Of a stretch of 28,142 nucleotides of DNA, positions 14,405 through 21,862 are shown one piece after another. Origin of the DNA: Oscillospiraceae bacterium (GTDB lineage: Bacteria; Bacillota; Clostridia; Oscillospirales; Ruminococcaceae); NCBI GenBank assembly GCA_009776345.1, contig WRLS01000006.1, positions 1-28,142 on the forward strand. The letters are read 5' to 3'. The translations under genes and the position numbers were made by a program. Each line of letters starts with the position of its first letter. Position 1 is the stretch's first letter. The notes below the pieces were generated by a model, which saw only the letters and a program-made list of their open reading frames with translations, did no database searches and had not been told where the DNA came from.

Positions 14405-15343
14405 ATCCTGCGTGGCTGCAGCCACGCTCTCCATCAACACACAAAATGCCTGGCCTTCCGGCGCGAAGCCCGATTTATCGAAATGGGGCGCGCCGCATAC
14501 CTCGGTTACGATGCCATATGGGCTGATATGCTTATGGGCGGCGGCGCGGATCGGCCCGACCTCGCTAAGCAGCGCTTCGGGCAGCCAGCCCTGCTTTACG
14601 CCCTTTGCCACTGTGTAGCAAAGCGTCATCGCGAATCCAACTTCTAAAAAGCTGTCCGGCTTATCTAAGAAGTTATAAAACAAATCCTCGGAGTTTTTGA
14701 GCGCGAGGGCGGCTTTTATAGTTTTACCGGCAATCTCGATATAGCGTTCGCGGTCCGCCGCCATCTTCTCGGGCAAGTATTCAATCAGCCTGGAAAGCCC
14801 CATTATCGCCCAGCCGTTGCCGACTCCCCAGTATTCGCCGACACGGAACTCCTGCTTTGCGTCGTCCCAAATATGCCGGAAAAGGTGCCTTTCGCTGTCC
14901 CAAAGCGCGTCAATGTAGCCGTCAGCCTGTTTTACCGCCTCGTCCGCGTACCCTACGCTTAAAAGCGAGGGCGGGAGCATATACATGGAATCTACCCAGA
15001 ATTCAGACGCGTTGTCCATATGATAGATAATGCCCTTGGATGAGCGCGGCGCGCCCTCGAGCATCCACCGCACTGCCTTTTCCAAAGCCGCTTTCAAAAC
15101 AGGGTCCCCGGTAATTTCACAGGCTTTTACCATCGCGGGGACAATTGCCACCGGGTCGGTCACGGCGTTTTGCCCGCCGATATTTGCCAGCCGGCCGTCT
15201 TCGGTTTGCCGGTTTACCGCTTCGTAGCACATCTGCACCACGGTTTCAAAGTCGCCGGACTCAAGCAGCGACTGCGCGCAGACCGCCTGCTCCCAGGAAT
15301 GGCGCTGCATAGCCAGCATTGCGGATTTAACCTTTTGTATCAT
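14402..15343 (-). CDS. Glycoside hydrolase, GH88/GH105-type unsaturated uronyl hydrolase
   Basis: A 313-residue (alpha/alpha)6-barrel enzyme expected to remove unsaturated uronic acids left by polysaccharide lyases, as YteR does for rhamnogalacturonan fragments. The ATG at 15343 is chosen because GGAGGGG lies 5 bases upstream; an in-frame ATG at 15361 lacks one. Landmarks are TEDGRLANIGGQNAVTDPVA, ASEFWVDSMYMLPP with the probable catalytic Asp118, and EYWGVGNGWAIMGLSRL. No signal peptide, so it acts on imported oligosaccharides. It is divergent from rhamnulokinase, which fits release of rhamnose from the same substrate. It is a little shorter than the usual 340-380 residues. Its TGA stop lies in a CTCAATC heptamer, so the C-terminus may have been altered by the repeat. 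Confidence 0.85.
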   Translation of the reverse strand: MIQKVKSAMLAMQRHSWEQAVCAQSLLESGDFETVVQMCYEAVNRQTEDGRLANIGGQNAVTDPVAIVPAMVKACEITGDPVLKAALEKAVRWMLEGAPRSSKGIIYHMDNASEFWVDSMYMLPPSLLSVGYADEAVKQADGYIDALWDSERHLFRHIWDDAKQEFRVGEYWGVGNGWAIMGLSRLIEYLPEKMAADRERYIEIAGKTIKAALALKNSEDLFYNFLDKPDSFLEVGFAMTLCYTVAKGVKQGWLPEALLSEVGPIRAAAHKHISPYGIVTEVCGAPHFDKSGFAPEGQAFCVLMESVAAATQD

Positions 15344-15376
15344 ATTAGCCCCTCCATCCATTTAGTTTATAAAAAA

Positions 15377-15405
15377 ATGGTATCATACACAGGCAGATAT
15401 GTCAA
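15377..15405 (-). promoter_or_regulatory. Promoter of the uronyl hydrolase gene
   Basis: Read on the minus strand, a consensus -35 TTGACA (15400-15405), a 17-bp spacer and a -10 TACCAT (15377-15382) precede the hydrolase start by about 35 bases. It faces away from the rhaB promoter about 20 bases away, so one regulator could control both. Confidence 0.6.
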
Positions 15406-15425
15406 TTGGCGAAACCCGTAAACCC

Positions 15426-15453
15426 TTGATTTTTACATATAAAACATTATAAT
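15426..15453 (+). promoter_or_regulatory. Promoter of rhaB
   Basis: -35 TTGATT (15426-15431), 16-bp spacer, perfect -10 TATAAT (15448-15453). Transcription would begin near 15460, which places the ATG at 15458 outside the transcript and supports the downstream rhaB start. Confidence 0.7.
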
Positions 15454-15465
15454 TAAAATGGACAA

Positions 15466-15490
15466 GCCATCCCGGTTTCAGCGGGATGGC
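15466..15490 (+). promoter_or_regulatory. Leader hairpin upstream of rhaB ribosome site
   Basis: A perfect 9-bp stem, GCCATCCCG and its complement, with a 7-nt loop lies at the very 5' end of the predicted transcript and ends 3 bases before AAAGGGG. It may protect the mRNA or modulate translation. Confidence 0.55.
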
Positions 15491-15508
15491 ATGAAAGGGG
15501 CATCGCTT

Positions 15509-16960
15509 ATGAGCAGGCGCGTGCTGGCATTCGACCTGGGGGCATCCGGCGGCAGGGCAATGGCGGCGTCATATGAAAACGGAAAAATCAGCATTGAGGA
15601 AATCCACCGCTTCCCAAACGACCCGGTCATGATGCGCGGCGTGCTGTACTGGGATTTCCCACGGCTTTTGCATGAGGTCAAGCAGGGCATTGTAAAGGCG
15701 AGGGGCAGCGGCGGCTTCGACAGCATCGGGATCGATACCTGGGGCGTGGATTTCGGCCTTTTGGATAAATGGGGCGGCCTTTTGCAAAACCCGGTGCATT
15801 ACCGCGACGGGCGCTATTCCGGTTGGATGAAAAAAGCCTGTGACGTTATCACACCGGAAAAGCTGTACGCATCGACCGGTATCCAATTTATGGATATAAA
15901 TACGGTTTCGCAGCTGTTTTATTTAAAAAACGAGCGCCCCGATATTTTAGAACGCGCCGAAACCCTGCTGTTTATGCCCGACCTTATCGCGTATATGCTC
16001 ACCGGGGAAAAACGCACGGAATATACAATCGCTTCAACGGGGCAGCTTTTGGATGCCGGAAAGCGCGATTGGGCATGGGATATCATCGGCGGGCTGGATT
16101 TGCCCCCGGGGCTTTTCACACAAATTATAGAACCGGGCACGGTGTCAGGCAGGCTTTCGCGCGAAATTTGCGAAGAGCTTGGTGTGCCGCCCGTGCCGAT
16201 AATAGCCGTGGGCGAGCATGACACAGCGTCCGCAATCGCCGCCGTACCCGCAGACCGCGGTGATTTCGCGTATATAAGCTGCGGGACATGGTCGCTGTTC
16301 GGCACGGAGCTTTTATCCCCGTTGACAGATGAAAAGGCGTTTGCGTACAACATCACAAACGAAGGCGGCGTCGGCGGCACGGTGAGGTTCCTGAAAAACA
16401 TCATCGGACTTTGGCTAATCCAAGAATCCCGCCGCCAATGGGCGCGCGAGGGAAGGGACTACAGCTATGCCGCGATGGAAAAGGCAGCGCTTTCCGCCCC
16501 CGCCTTCGGCTGCTTTATCGACCCCGATGACCCCGTTTTCGCATCACCCGGCGACATTCCGGGGCGTGTGCGGGAATACTGCGCGAAAGCCGGGCAGCGC
16601 CCCCCGCAGACAGACGGCGAGGTAATCCGCTGTATCTACGAGAGCATCGCGATGAAGTACCGCCATACGCTGGCTGCCCTGCGGGACTGTACCGGGAAAA
16701 GCTATCCTGTTATACATCTGGTGGGCGGCGGCGCGAGGGACAGCCTGCTCTGCCAAATGACAGCCAACGCCTGTAATGTACCTGTGGCGGCGGGCCCTGT
16801 CGAAGCCACTGTGCTTGGGAACGCCGCCGTACAGCTCATCGCGTCCGGCGATATCCCCGGCATATGGGACGCACGAAAAATCATCGCGGCTTCACATCCG
16901 CCTGTTATATATGGGCCTGTGGATGCCGGGGAATGGGATAAGGCGGTGTATACAGTTTAA
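15509..16960 (+). CDS. rhaB: Rhamnulokinase (FGGY family)
   Basis: A 483-residue cytosolic kinase that phosphorylates L-rhamnulose at O1 in rhamnose catabolism. The ATG at 15509 has AAAGGGG 8 bases upstream and gives the canonical N-terminus MSRRVLAFDLGASGGRAM; the frame opens at 15458, but that ATG lies at or before the predicted transcript start. Family marks are the phosphate-binding FDLGASGGR, GIDTWGVDFGLLD, the GEHDTASA segment with the catalytic Asp, ISCGTWSLFG, and the C-terminal ATP site VGGGARDSLLCQMTANA. Its neighbour, the divergent uronyl hydrolase, supports a rhamnogalacturonan role. No rhaA (isomerase) or rhaD (aldolase) is visible in the window. A strong terminator follows. Confidence 0.94.
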   Translation: MSRRVLAFDLGASGGRAMAASYENGKISIEEIHRFPNDPVMMRGVLYWDFPRLLHEVKQGIVKARGSGGFDSIGIDTWGVDFGLLDKWGGLLQNPVHYRDGRYSGWMKKACDVITPEKLYASTGIQFMDINTVSQLFYLKNERPDILERAETLLFMPDLIAYMLTGEKRTEYTIASTGQLLDAGKRDWAWDIIGGLDLPPGLFTQIIEPGTVSGRLSREICEELGVPPVPIIAVGEHDTASAIAAVPADRGDFAYISCGTWSLFGTELLSPLTDEKAFAYNITNEGGVGGTVRFLKNIIGLWLIQESRRQWAREGRDYSYAAMEKAALSAPAFGCFIDPDDPVFASPGDIPGRVREYCAKAGQRPPQTDGEVIRCIYESIAMKYRHTLAALRDCTGKSYPVIHLVGGGARDSLLCQMTANACNVPVAAGPVEATVLGNAAVQLIASGDIPGIWDARKIIAASHPPVIYGPVDAGEWDKAVYTV

Positions 16961-16972
16961 AGGGGACATAAT

Positions 16973-17020
16973 AAACCGACGGTTCAATTGGAGCCGCCGG
17001 TTTGTTATAAAGATTTTTAA
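16973..17020 (+). terminator. Intrinsic terminator of rhaB
   Basis: AAACCG-A-CGGTTC pairs with GAGCCG-C-CGGTTT (one G-T pair and one A/C mismatch) around an AATTG loop, followed by an AT-rich tail ending in ATTTTT. It also marks the left edge of the AT-rich island. Confidence 0.75.
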
Positions 17021-18072
17021 TTAACCTCTTCAAAAATAGAATCTATTATATTAGCATATGGGTATTTCTCATTGTCATCATCGTGGTATAGCTTATACAA
17101 AGTTTTTATGTAATGTTTCCACTTATTGGTTGCGCCAATATAAATGGAGTGCTTCTTGTTTTTAATATATCGGTATTCACATCTCTGCAATAGAAGCCAT
17201 GCACCATAAAAAGCTTCTAGTTCTTCTTCGGCAGTGTTATCGGCAGGATAACTACTTGTATGGGATAAAAAAACATGGGAAAATTCATGAGCAAGGATAA
17301 GTTTTATTACACTTTTCTCATCTAGCACTAACCCATTTTCGTCACGATACTTTTCATCGTTCCTCAAAAATTGTTTAATTACATCTTTTGGCGTATACAA
17401 TATACGGTAATATTTCCCCCATATCTTATTATTTCCCTTATCTGTTTTACCTTTAGGAAGAATTGGTTTGCTTGGATTGTCTGAGCTTAACTAGGGTAGC
17501 TTGCTATTAAATTCTTCTATATTTTCTATTTTATACCCAGAATTCCGTGAATCGGTCGTTTCAAGATATTTATTGATGTCCTGTCTTTCATCATACAAAT
17601 ATTCTGCGGGAACTTTTTCCTGCGTAAAAATATTGTTGAATATTTTATTAACATATGATTTTGGTCTTTCGCAATTGCGGTTACTCTCAAATTCTTTCAA
17701 GTCGCAAAGGCTATTAATTTTATCTGAAATGATACTATCATAATTGTAACAATTTTTCCGTGAAAAAGTACCATTATCCATATTTTTATAAAGCATTAGA
17801 AATTTTTTCACAAAATAGTGAAGCTGCTTTTGCGATATTGCTGTGTGGGGGTCAGTAATTAAAACACTTTTAGCTGCTTCTAAAGTTATATCCACTAGTT
17901 TCATAAATAAAATATCATCATCCATCTTACCTTTAGTAATTATTTTCTGAATTAAAGGGAAACAATTACATAAAACACAATTAAGATAATCCAAGTGACA
18001 TAATTCTAGGCTTGAATCAGGAAATACTTCACTAAACTTATTTTTTATCTCTCTTTTTCTTTTATCGTCCAT
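17017..18072 (-). pseudogene. IrrE/ImmA-like metallopeptidase gene interrupted by an in-frame amber codon
   Basis: One reading frame of 351 codons runs from ATG 18072 (GAGGAG 11 bases upstream) to TAA at 17017, broken only by a TAG at 17491-17493 (codon 194). The 30 codons after the TAG are open and join without frameshift to the C-terminal part. That part holds a zinc-peptidase motif, HEFSH (codons 262-266), and about 20 residues later EEELEAFYGAWLLL, which matches the third-ligand helix of ImmA/IrrE peptidases. The N-terminal 193 residues are Cys- and Lys-rich and not recognised. As drawn, translation would yield only the N-terminal part without the catalytic site. TAG ends normal genes here (for example at 2199 and 3123), so a nonsense mutation or sequencing error is likelier than recoding. 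AT-rich, probably acquired. Confidence 0.75.
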
Positions 18073-18110
18073 ATTTGTAGAAACTCCTCTCTTTTTGTCG
18101 ACAAACACAC

Positions 18111-18161
18111 AATAAATAATGCCAGTTGCAAGAATGAACCTAGCCGCTGGCTTTATTTATT
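18111..18161 (-). terminator. Terminator-like inverted repeat in the island
   Basis: Two 15-bp arms, AATAAATAATGCCAG (18111-18125) and CTGGCTTTATTTATT (18147-18161), pair with a single mismatch around a 21-nt loop, between the small unknown gene and the metallopeptidase-like gene. Read on the minus strand the right arm gives a T-rich 3' side, so it could end the upstream transcript. Confidence 0.5.
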
Positions 18162-18175
18162 GAATGATTAATAAC

Positions 18176-18442
18176 CTAGCTCTTTACCATGCGAATGCTC
18201 TTGTTGTAATTATAAACAAGCTCATATATTGCCGTTTCGTACTCCTCATCGACAGTAAAAGGACCGCAGGTAAACACACTCTCAACTCCCATAAATTTAT
18301 ATAAGAAATTTATTCGAGAGCGGGTGTCATCCGGAACTCCCAGCGTTGTTAAAATGTTGGGAACATCGTTTACATCATCGCACTCACTAAGCTTCACATC
18401 ATCGTAATTCTCTTTATCAGGGTTATGATCCATGATTAACAT
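18176..18442 (-). CDS. Small acidic protein of unknown function
   Basis: An 88-residue hypothetical protein in the AT-rich island. AGGAGG sits just before the ATG at 18442 (2 bases) and 11 bases before the in-frame ATG at 18433, so the start is uncertain. It is acidic at the N-terminus (DHNPDKENYDDVKLSECDDVND), then contains PNILTTLGVPDDTRSRINFLYKFMGV, which looks helical, and a C-terminal helix rich in Tyr and Asn (AIYELVYNYNKSIRMVKS). No known domain is recognised. It lies 103 bases upstream of the amber-interrupted metallopeptidase-like gene on the same strand, and the two may form one acquired module. Confidence 0.65.
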   Translation of the reverse strand: MLIMDHNPDKENYDDVKLSECDDVNDVPNILTTLGVPDDTRSRINFLYKFMGVESVFTCGPFTVDEEYETAIYELVYNYNKSIRMVKS

Positions 18443-18695
18443 TACCTCCTAACTGTAAAAATCATATAGGAGATAGGTGTGCAGGTACACATTGTATCTC
18501 CATATATGCATATGATAACACGTCTATGCCAATAATACAAGCAGAATATACTATAAAATTGCTAAAAAGAAAAAAAGATGTTGGTGTATACAAAAATACG
18601 AATAGAAACTACAATAATTTGTGCATTATTCCTAACGGCAAAATGTCCTATATACTTATTATATGCCCGGCCCGGCGTTTTGCCACTCGCCACTA
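18443..18695. other. AT-rich stretch without a supportable gene
   Basis: Between the small unknown gene and the 3' end of the TPR gene. An open frame on the + strand from 18526 has no ribosome site and becomes antisense to the TPR gene, so I do not call it. The sequence returns to GC-rich composition at about 18665, marking the right edge of the island. Confidence 0.5.
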
Positions 18696-21600
18696 TTATA
18701 GTATTTCCTTCTTTACCCCCTCCGCCTCACTCTCAAACGTGACCTCATCCACGCGGAAAACCGCTTCCCTTTCGCGCTCCAGGCGCTTGCGCAGGGCTTC
18801 CAGCTTTATGACCTCAATCGGCACCTTCAGCATCGAGCGCCCGCGCCTTAGCATACTTACATACATTTCTCTTATCGGCAGGTCGTCGGGGAATTTCTTT
18901 TTCGCCGCCTTCAGGATCTCTATGACCTGTTCGGTCATGGGCGGGTCGGCTATTTCGTTGTAGATTTTTGCTTTCAGAACAGTACCGGCGGGATTGTTCG
19001 GCAGCTTCTTCGCCGCTTCTATGGCTTTTGGGTCATGACGGCGGTAGAGAAGCTCCACGGCTTTTTCCCTTGCGCCGCCCCGAAAGCCCAGATCCGCCGC
19101 TTTCTCAAACCCGCCCTGTGCCCCGTCCAGGTCGTCCATTTCAAGGCAGACCGCCCCCAGGATGTAATGCGCGTGCGCGCTTTGCGGGTCGTTCTGTACT
19201 GCCCACTCCGCAAAGTTGAGGGCTACGTCGGGATATACATCCGCGAACGCCTCCGCCAGCCCGATATACGCGGTTACCGGCTTCCCCGAAGCCGCGATCG
19301 CCGCCTGCATCATTTCCTCCGACTGTTCCGTTTTGTTTTGCGCCATTAGGATCCTTGCCGCGCGGATCATTGTGGTCCAATCTTCGGGCAGGAGCTGCAT
19401 CGCGTGGTTTATATAATGCCATGCCGCGTCCGGGCGCATATCGCAGAGCATTTCGCCCAGGCGTTTTGCCGCGTCCGGGCAGTTTGGATTTACCAGCAGG
19501 ACCCTGCGGTACGCGGCGATGGCCGGGAACCGGTCGCCGCGGCGGTCCATCAGCTTTGCTTTTTCAAGTATAGGCTCAAAATTCCATATATTCAGCGGGA
19601 TTGCGGTGTCATAGCACTGCACCGCCTGCTCGTACATATCCGGGTCGGCGGCAAGGAATTTCGCCTTTGCCGCGTGGTATTCCTGTTTATCGGGCGCCGC
19701 CGCTATTGCCTTGTCGAAATTCTCCAGCGCCTTACTGTCACCCTTCGACGCCAAAATGACCCCGACGCCGAACAGCGCCTCGTGATTTGCGGGGTCTTTT
19801 TTCAGCAGCGCGCGGTACTGCTCCAGCGCCTTCCCCTGCCGCCCGAGTCGGTAAAGCAGATGCGCCCGAAAACACATATAGGAAGTATTCGACGGGGAAA
19901 GCTCCGCCGCGCGCTCAATCTGCTCCATTGCCGCGGCCAATGCGCCGCCTTTTAGAATTTCCTTTATTTCGGCGAGGTTTTCGTCTGTGCTGTCCGCGCC
20001 GCTCTCGGTTTTTTCATCGAAGTATTTTTGCAGCGCACCCATCGCCCTGCTGTCCCCGCCGAGCCTTGCGATAATTTGGCTTTTGAGGAAATAATCATCG
20101 GGGACGGAGGTGCCGGATTCTATCACCGCGCCTATATGTAAAAAAGCGGACTCAGGCTCCGAGTAGTGCAGCATTTGCGCCAATCGGCGGTGCGCCTCCG
20201 TCATGGATGGGTCAAGGCTGATCGCCTGAAGATATCCCCGTATGGACGACGCGCGGTTGCCCGATTTGTCTAATAACTGCGCAAGCCCGAATTGATACGC
20301 CGCATTGCCGGGGTCGGATTCACAGGCACGGTCCATATCGTCCAAAGCTTCCTTCTCGCGCCCCAGCTCCAAAAATAAGCGCGCGCGCGCGTTGTGGTAT
20401 TCGCCCTCCTCCGGGGCGATGGCTATTGCCTTGCCGTAATAGGACAGCGCGGCGTTTTTATCGCCTTCCTCACTCAGCGCCCCCAGCCGGAAAAGCGCTC
20501 GGTGGCTTTTTTTATCCAGCCCGGTTATGGTTTTATAGGTTTGCGCGGCGTCTTCCGGTTGCCCCATCCGCTCATATGCCCCGGCGCGCCCCATGAGCAG
20601 CGGCACGCTTTCCGGCGACGCGGCAAGCGCCTTGTCGAGGTATTCCATTGCCCTGTCGGGGTCTTTGACCAATATACAAAGCGCAAGCCCCGCAAGCGCG
20701 TCCGCGTTGTTTTCATCAAGCGCGAGAAGCTCACGGTACTGTTTTATTGCGCCGGGATTGTCGCCGAGGCGTGAGAGCAGACCGCCCCGCAGCAGTCCCG
20801 CCTCCATATTGGCGGGTTCCAGCCCGGTTACAGTAGTGAGCGCCTCCAGCGCGGAGGAAGGGCGGCGCTGTGCCTGAAGCTTCGCCATGCGCATAAGCGA
20901 CGGCACGTGCTTCGCGTCCAAAGCCACCGCGCGTTTATAGAGCGGTATAGCCGCGATCTCTTTGCCGTCCGCCAGAAGAAGCTCCGCCTTGCCGTAGACA
21001 TAATCGGCGCTGTACGGGTCCATTTCCGCGGCCTTGTCGTAGCATAGTAAAGCATCGTCCTTTTTCCCGAGCTTGATAAGTATACCGGCCTTTTCCGCTT
21101 GGAACCCCGCTTCATCGGGATATTTCGATATAGCTTCCTCGATGAAGGAAAGCGCTTGCTTTAGGTTCGTGACCCCATACTGCCGCGCGATGCCCTGCCG
21201 CGCTTTTGTGTTGCCCCCGTTTATTTCCAGCGCGAGCTTGAACTCCTCTATCGCGTCCTTCCCGCGGTCCATGTCCTCCAGTATCCAGCCGCGCAGGAGG
21301 TGCATATTGGAGCTGGCTCCGTCTATTTTTATTGCCAGGTCCGCGTACCCCAGCGCGGTTTCAAATTTTCCGGCGGTGCGAAGCTCAAGCGCGCGCATAC
21401 GGAAATACTCCGCGCTCCATGCCTTGGGCGGTTCGCCGAAAAAAGCCGCCATGACTGACGGGATGCCCTTCCTTGTAAGAAGCCCCGCCATGTAACCCTC
21501 AAATTCCTCAGAGATTCCCAGCACCGGGTAACAGCGCCGGTACGGCAATATAAAGGCCATAAAGTTTTCCGGCCAGCGCTCGGCGGAATAGACCCACGCC

Positions 21601-21728
21601 ATGTTGTCCTCGATGAGTTTTGCGCAGTCCACATAGCGCCCCCGCATAGTAAGGGAATTGCACTGCTGGCGCAAAAACGCGATTTCTTCCAGCTTTTCAC
21701 GCATTGGCTTCTGCTCTACCTTGGGCAT
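18696..21728 (-). CDS. Large TPR-repeat protein, cytosolic
   Basis: A 1010-residue protein made almost entirely of tetratricopeptide repeats; I count at least fifteen 34-residue units with the usual G.....A...Y..A.....P pattern, for example DDALLCYDKAAEMDPYSADY, and many units keep the final DP or EP. There is no signal peptide or membrane segment, so it should be cytosolic. The first 100 residues form a non-TPR helical region (MPKVEQKPMREKLEEIAFLRQQ) and the tail is basic and helical (RRGRSMLKVPIEVIKLEALRKRLERERE). No catalytic domain is visible, so a scaffold role is the simplest reading. Start: ATG 21728 with GGAGGTGA 6 bases upstream. It is divergent from asnS with abutting -35 boxes. Partner proteins unknown. 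Confidence 0.88.
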   Translation of the reverse strand: MPKVEQKPMREKLEEIAFLRQQCNSLTMRGRYVDCAKLIEDNMAWVYSAERWPENFMAFILPYRRCYPVLGISEEFEGYMAGLLTRKGIPSVMAAFFGEPPKAWSAEYFRMRALELRTAGKFETALGYADLAIKIDGASSNMHLLRGWILEDMDRGKDAIEEFKLALEINGGNTKARQGIARQYGVTNLKQALSFIEEAISKYPDEAGFQAEKAGILIKLGKKDDALLCYDKAAEMDPYSADYVYGKAELLLADGKEIAAIPLYKRAVALDAKHVPSLMRMAKLQAQRRPSSALEALTTVTGLEPANMEAGLLRGGLLSRLGDNPGAIKQYRELLALDENNADALAGLALCILVKDPDRAMEYLDKALAASPESVPLLMGRAGAYERMGQPEDAAQTYKTITGLDKKSHRALFRLGALSEEGDKNAALSYYGKAIAIAPEEGEYHNARARLFLELGREKEALDDMDRACESDPGNAAYQFGLAQLLDKSGNRASSIRGYLQAISLDPSMTEAHRRLAQMLHYSEPESAFLHIGAVIESGTSVPDDYFLKSQIIARLGGDSRAMGALQKYFDEKTESGADSTDENLAEIKEILKGGALAAAMEQIERAAELSPSNTSYMCFRAHLLYRLGRQGKALEQYRALLKKDPANHEALFGVGVILASKGDSKALENFDKAIAAAPDKQEYHAAKAKFLAADPDMYEQAVQCYDTAIPLNIWNFEPILEKAKLMDRRGDRFPAIAAYRRVLLVNPNCPDAAKRLGEMLCDMRPDAAWHYINHAMQLLPEDWTTMIRAARILMAQNKTEQSEEMMQAAIAASGKPVTAYIGLAEAFADVYPDVALNFAEWAVQNDPQSAHAHYILGAVCLEMDDLDGAQGGFEKAADLGFRGGAREKAVELLYRRHDPKAIEAAKKLPNNPAGTVLKAKIYNEIADPPMTEQVIEILKAAKKKFPDDLPIREMYVSMLRRGRSMLKVPIEVIKLEALRKRLEREREAVFRVDEVTFESEAEGVKKEIL

Positions 21729-21766
21729 TACGGCTCACCTCCACGGCACAGGGCTTCACTGTATCT

Positions 21767-21795
21767 ATTTTACATAATATATATAATATAGTCAA
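21767..21795 (-). promoter_or_regulatory. Promoter of the TPR gene
   Basis: Minus-strand -35 TTGACT (21790-21795), 17-bp AT-rich spacer and -10 TAAAAT (21767-21772), about 38 bases before the start codon. Its -35 is separated by one base from that of asnS. Confidence 0.65.
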
Positions 21796-21796
21796 C

Positions 21797-21825
21797 TTGA
21801 ATTAAGGGCTGTTTTGGTATATACT
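21797..21825 (+). promoter_or_regulatory. Promoter of asnS
   Basis: -35 TTGAAT (21797-21802), 17-bp spacer and -10 TATACT (21820-21825), about 37 bases before the asnS start. No room exists for a T-box leader, so asnS is not controlled in that way here. Confidence 0.7.
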
Positions 21826-21862
21826 AAAAAGGATTGATTTTAATTTTAGGGAAAGAGGCTGT

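Noticed and set aside
17491..17493. Programmed amber recoding (for example pyrrolysine-type) in the metallopeptidase-like gene
   Set aside because: TAG serves as a normal stop elsewhere in the window and no supporting element is seen after it; a nonsense mutation is simpler. I keep read-through only as an open test.
18526..18963. 145-codon + strand open frame crossing the island edge
   Set aside because: No ribosome site, mixed composition, and its second half is antisense to the TPR gene.
21803..21862. T-box leader for asnS
   Set aside because: The predicted leader is only about 30 nt, with no room for a specifier loop or antiterminator.
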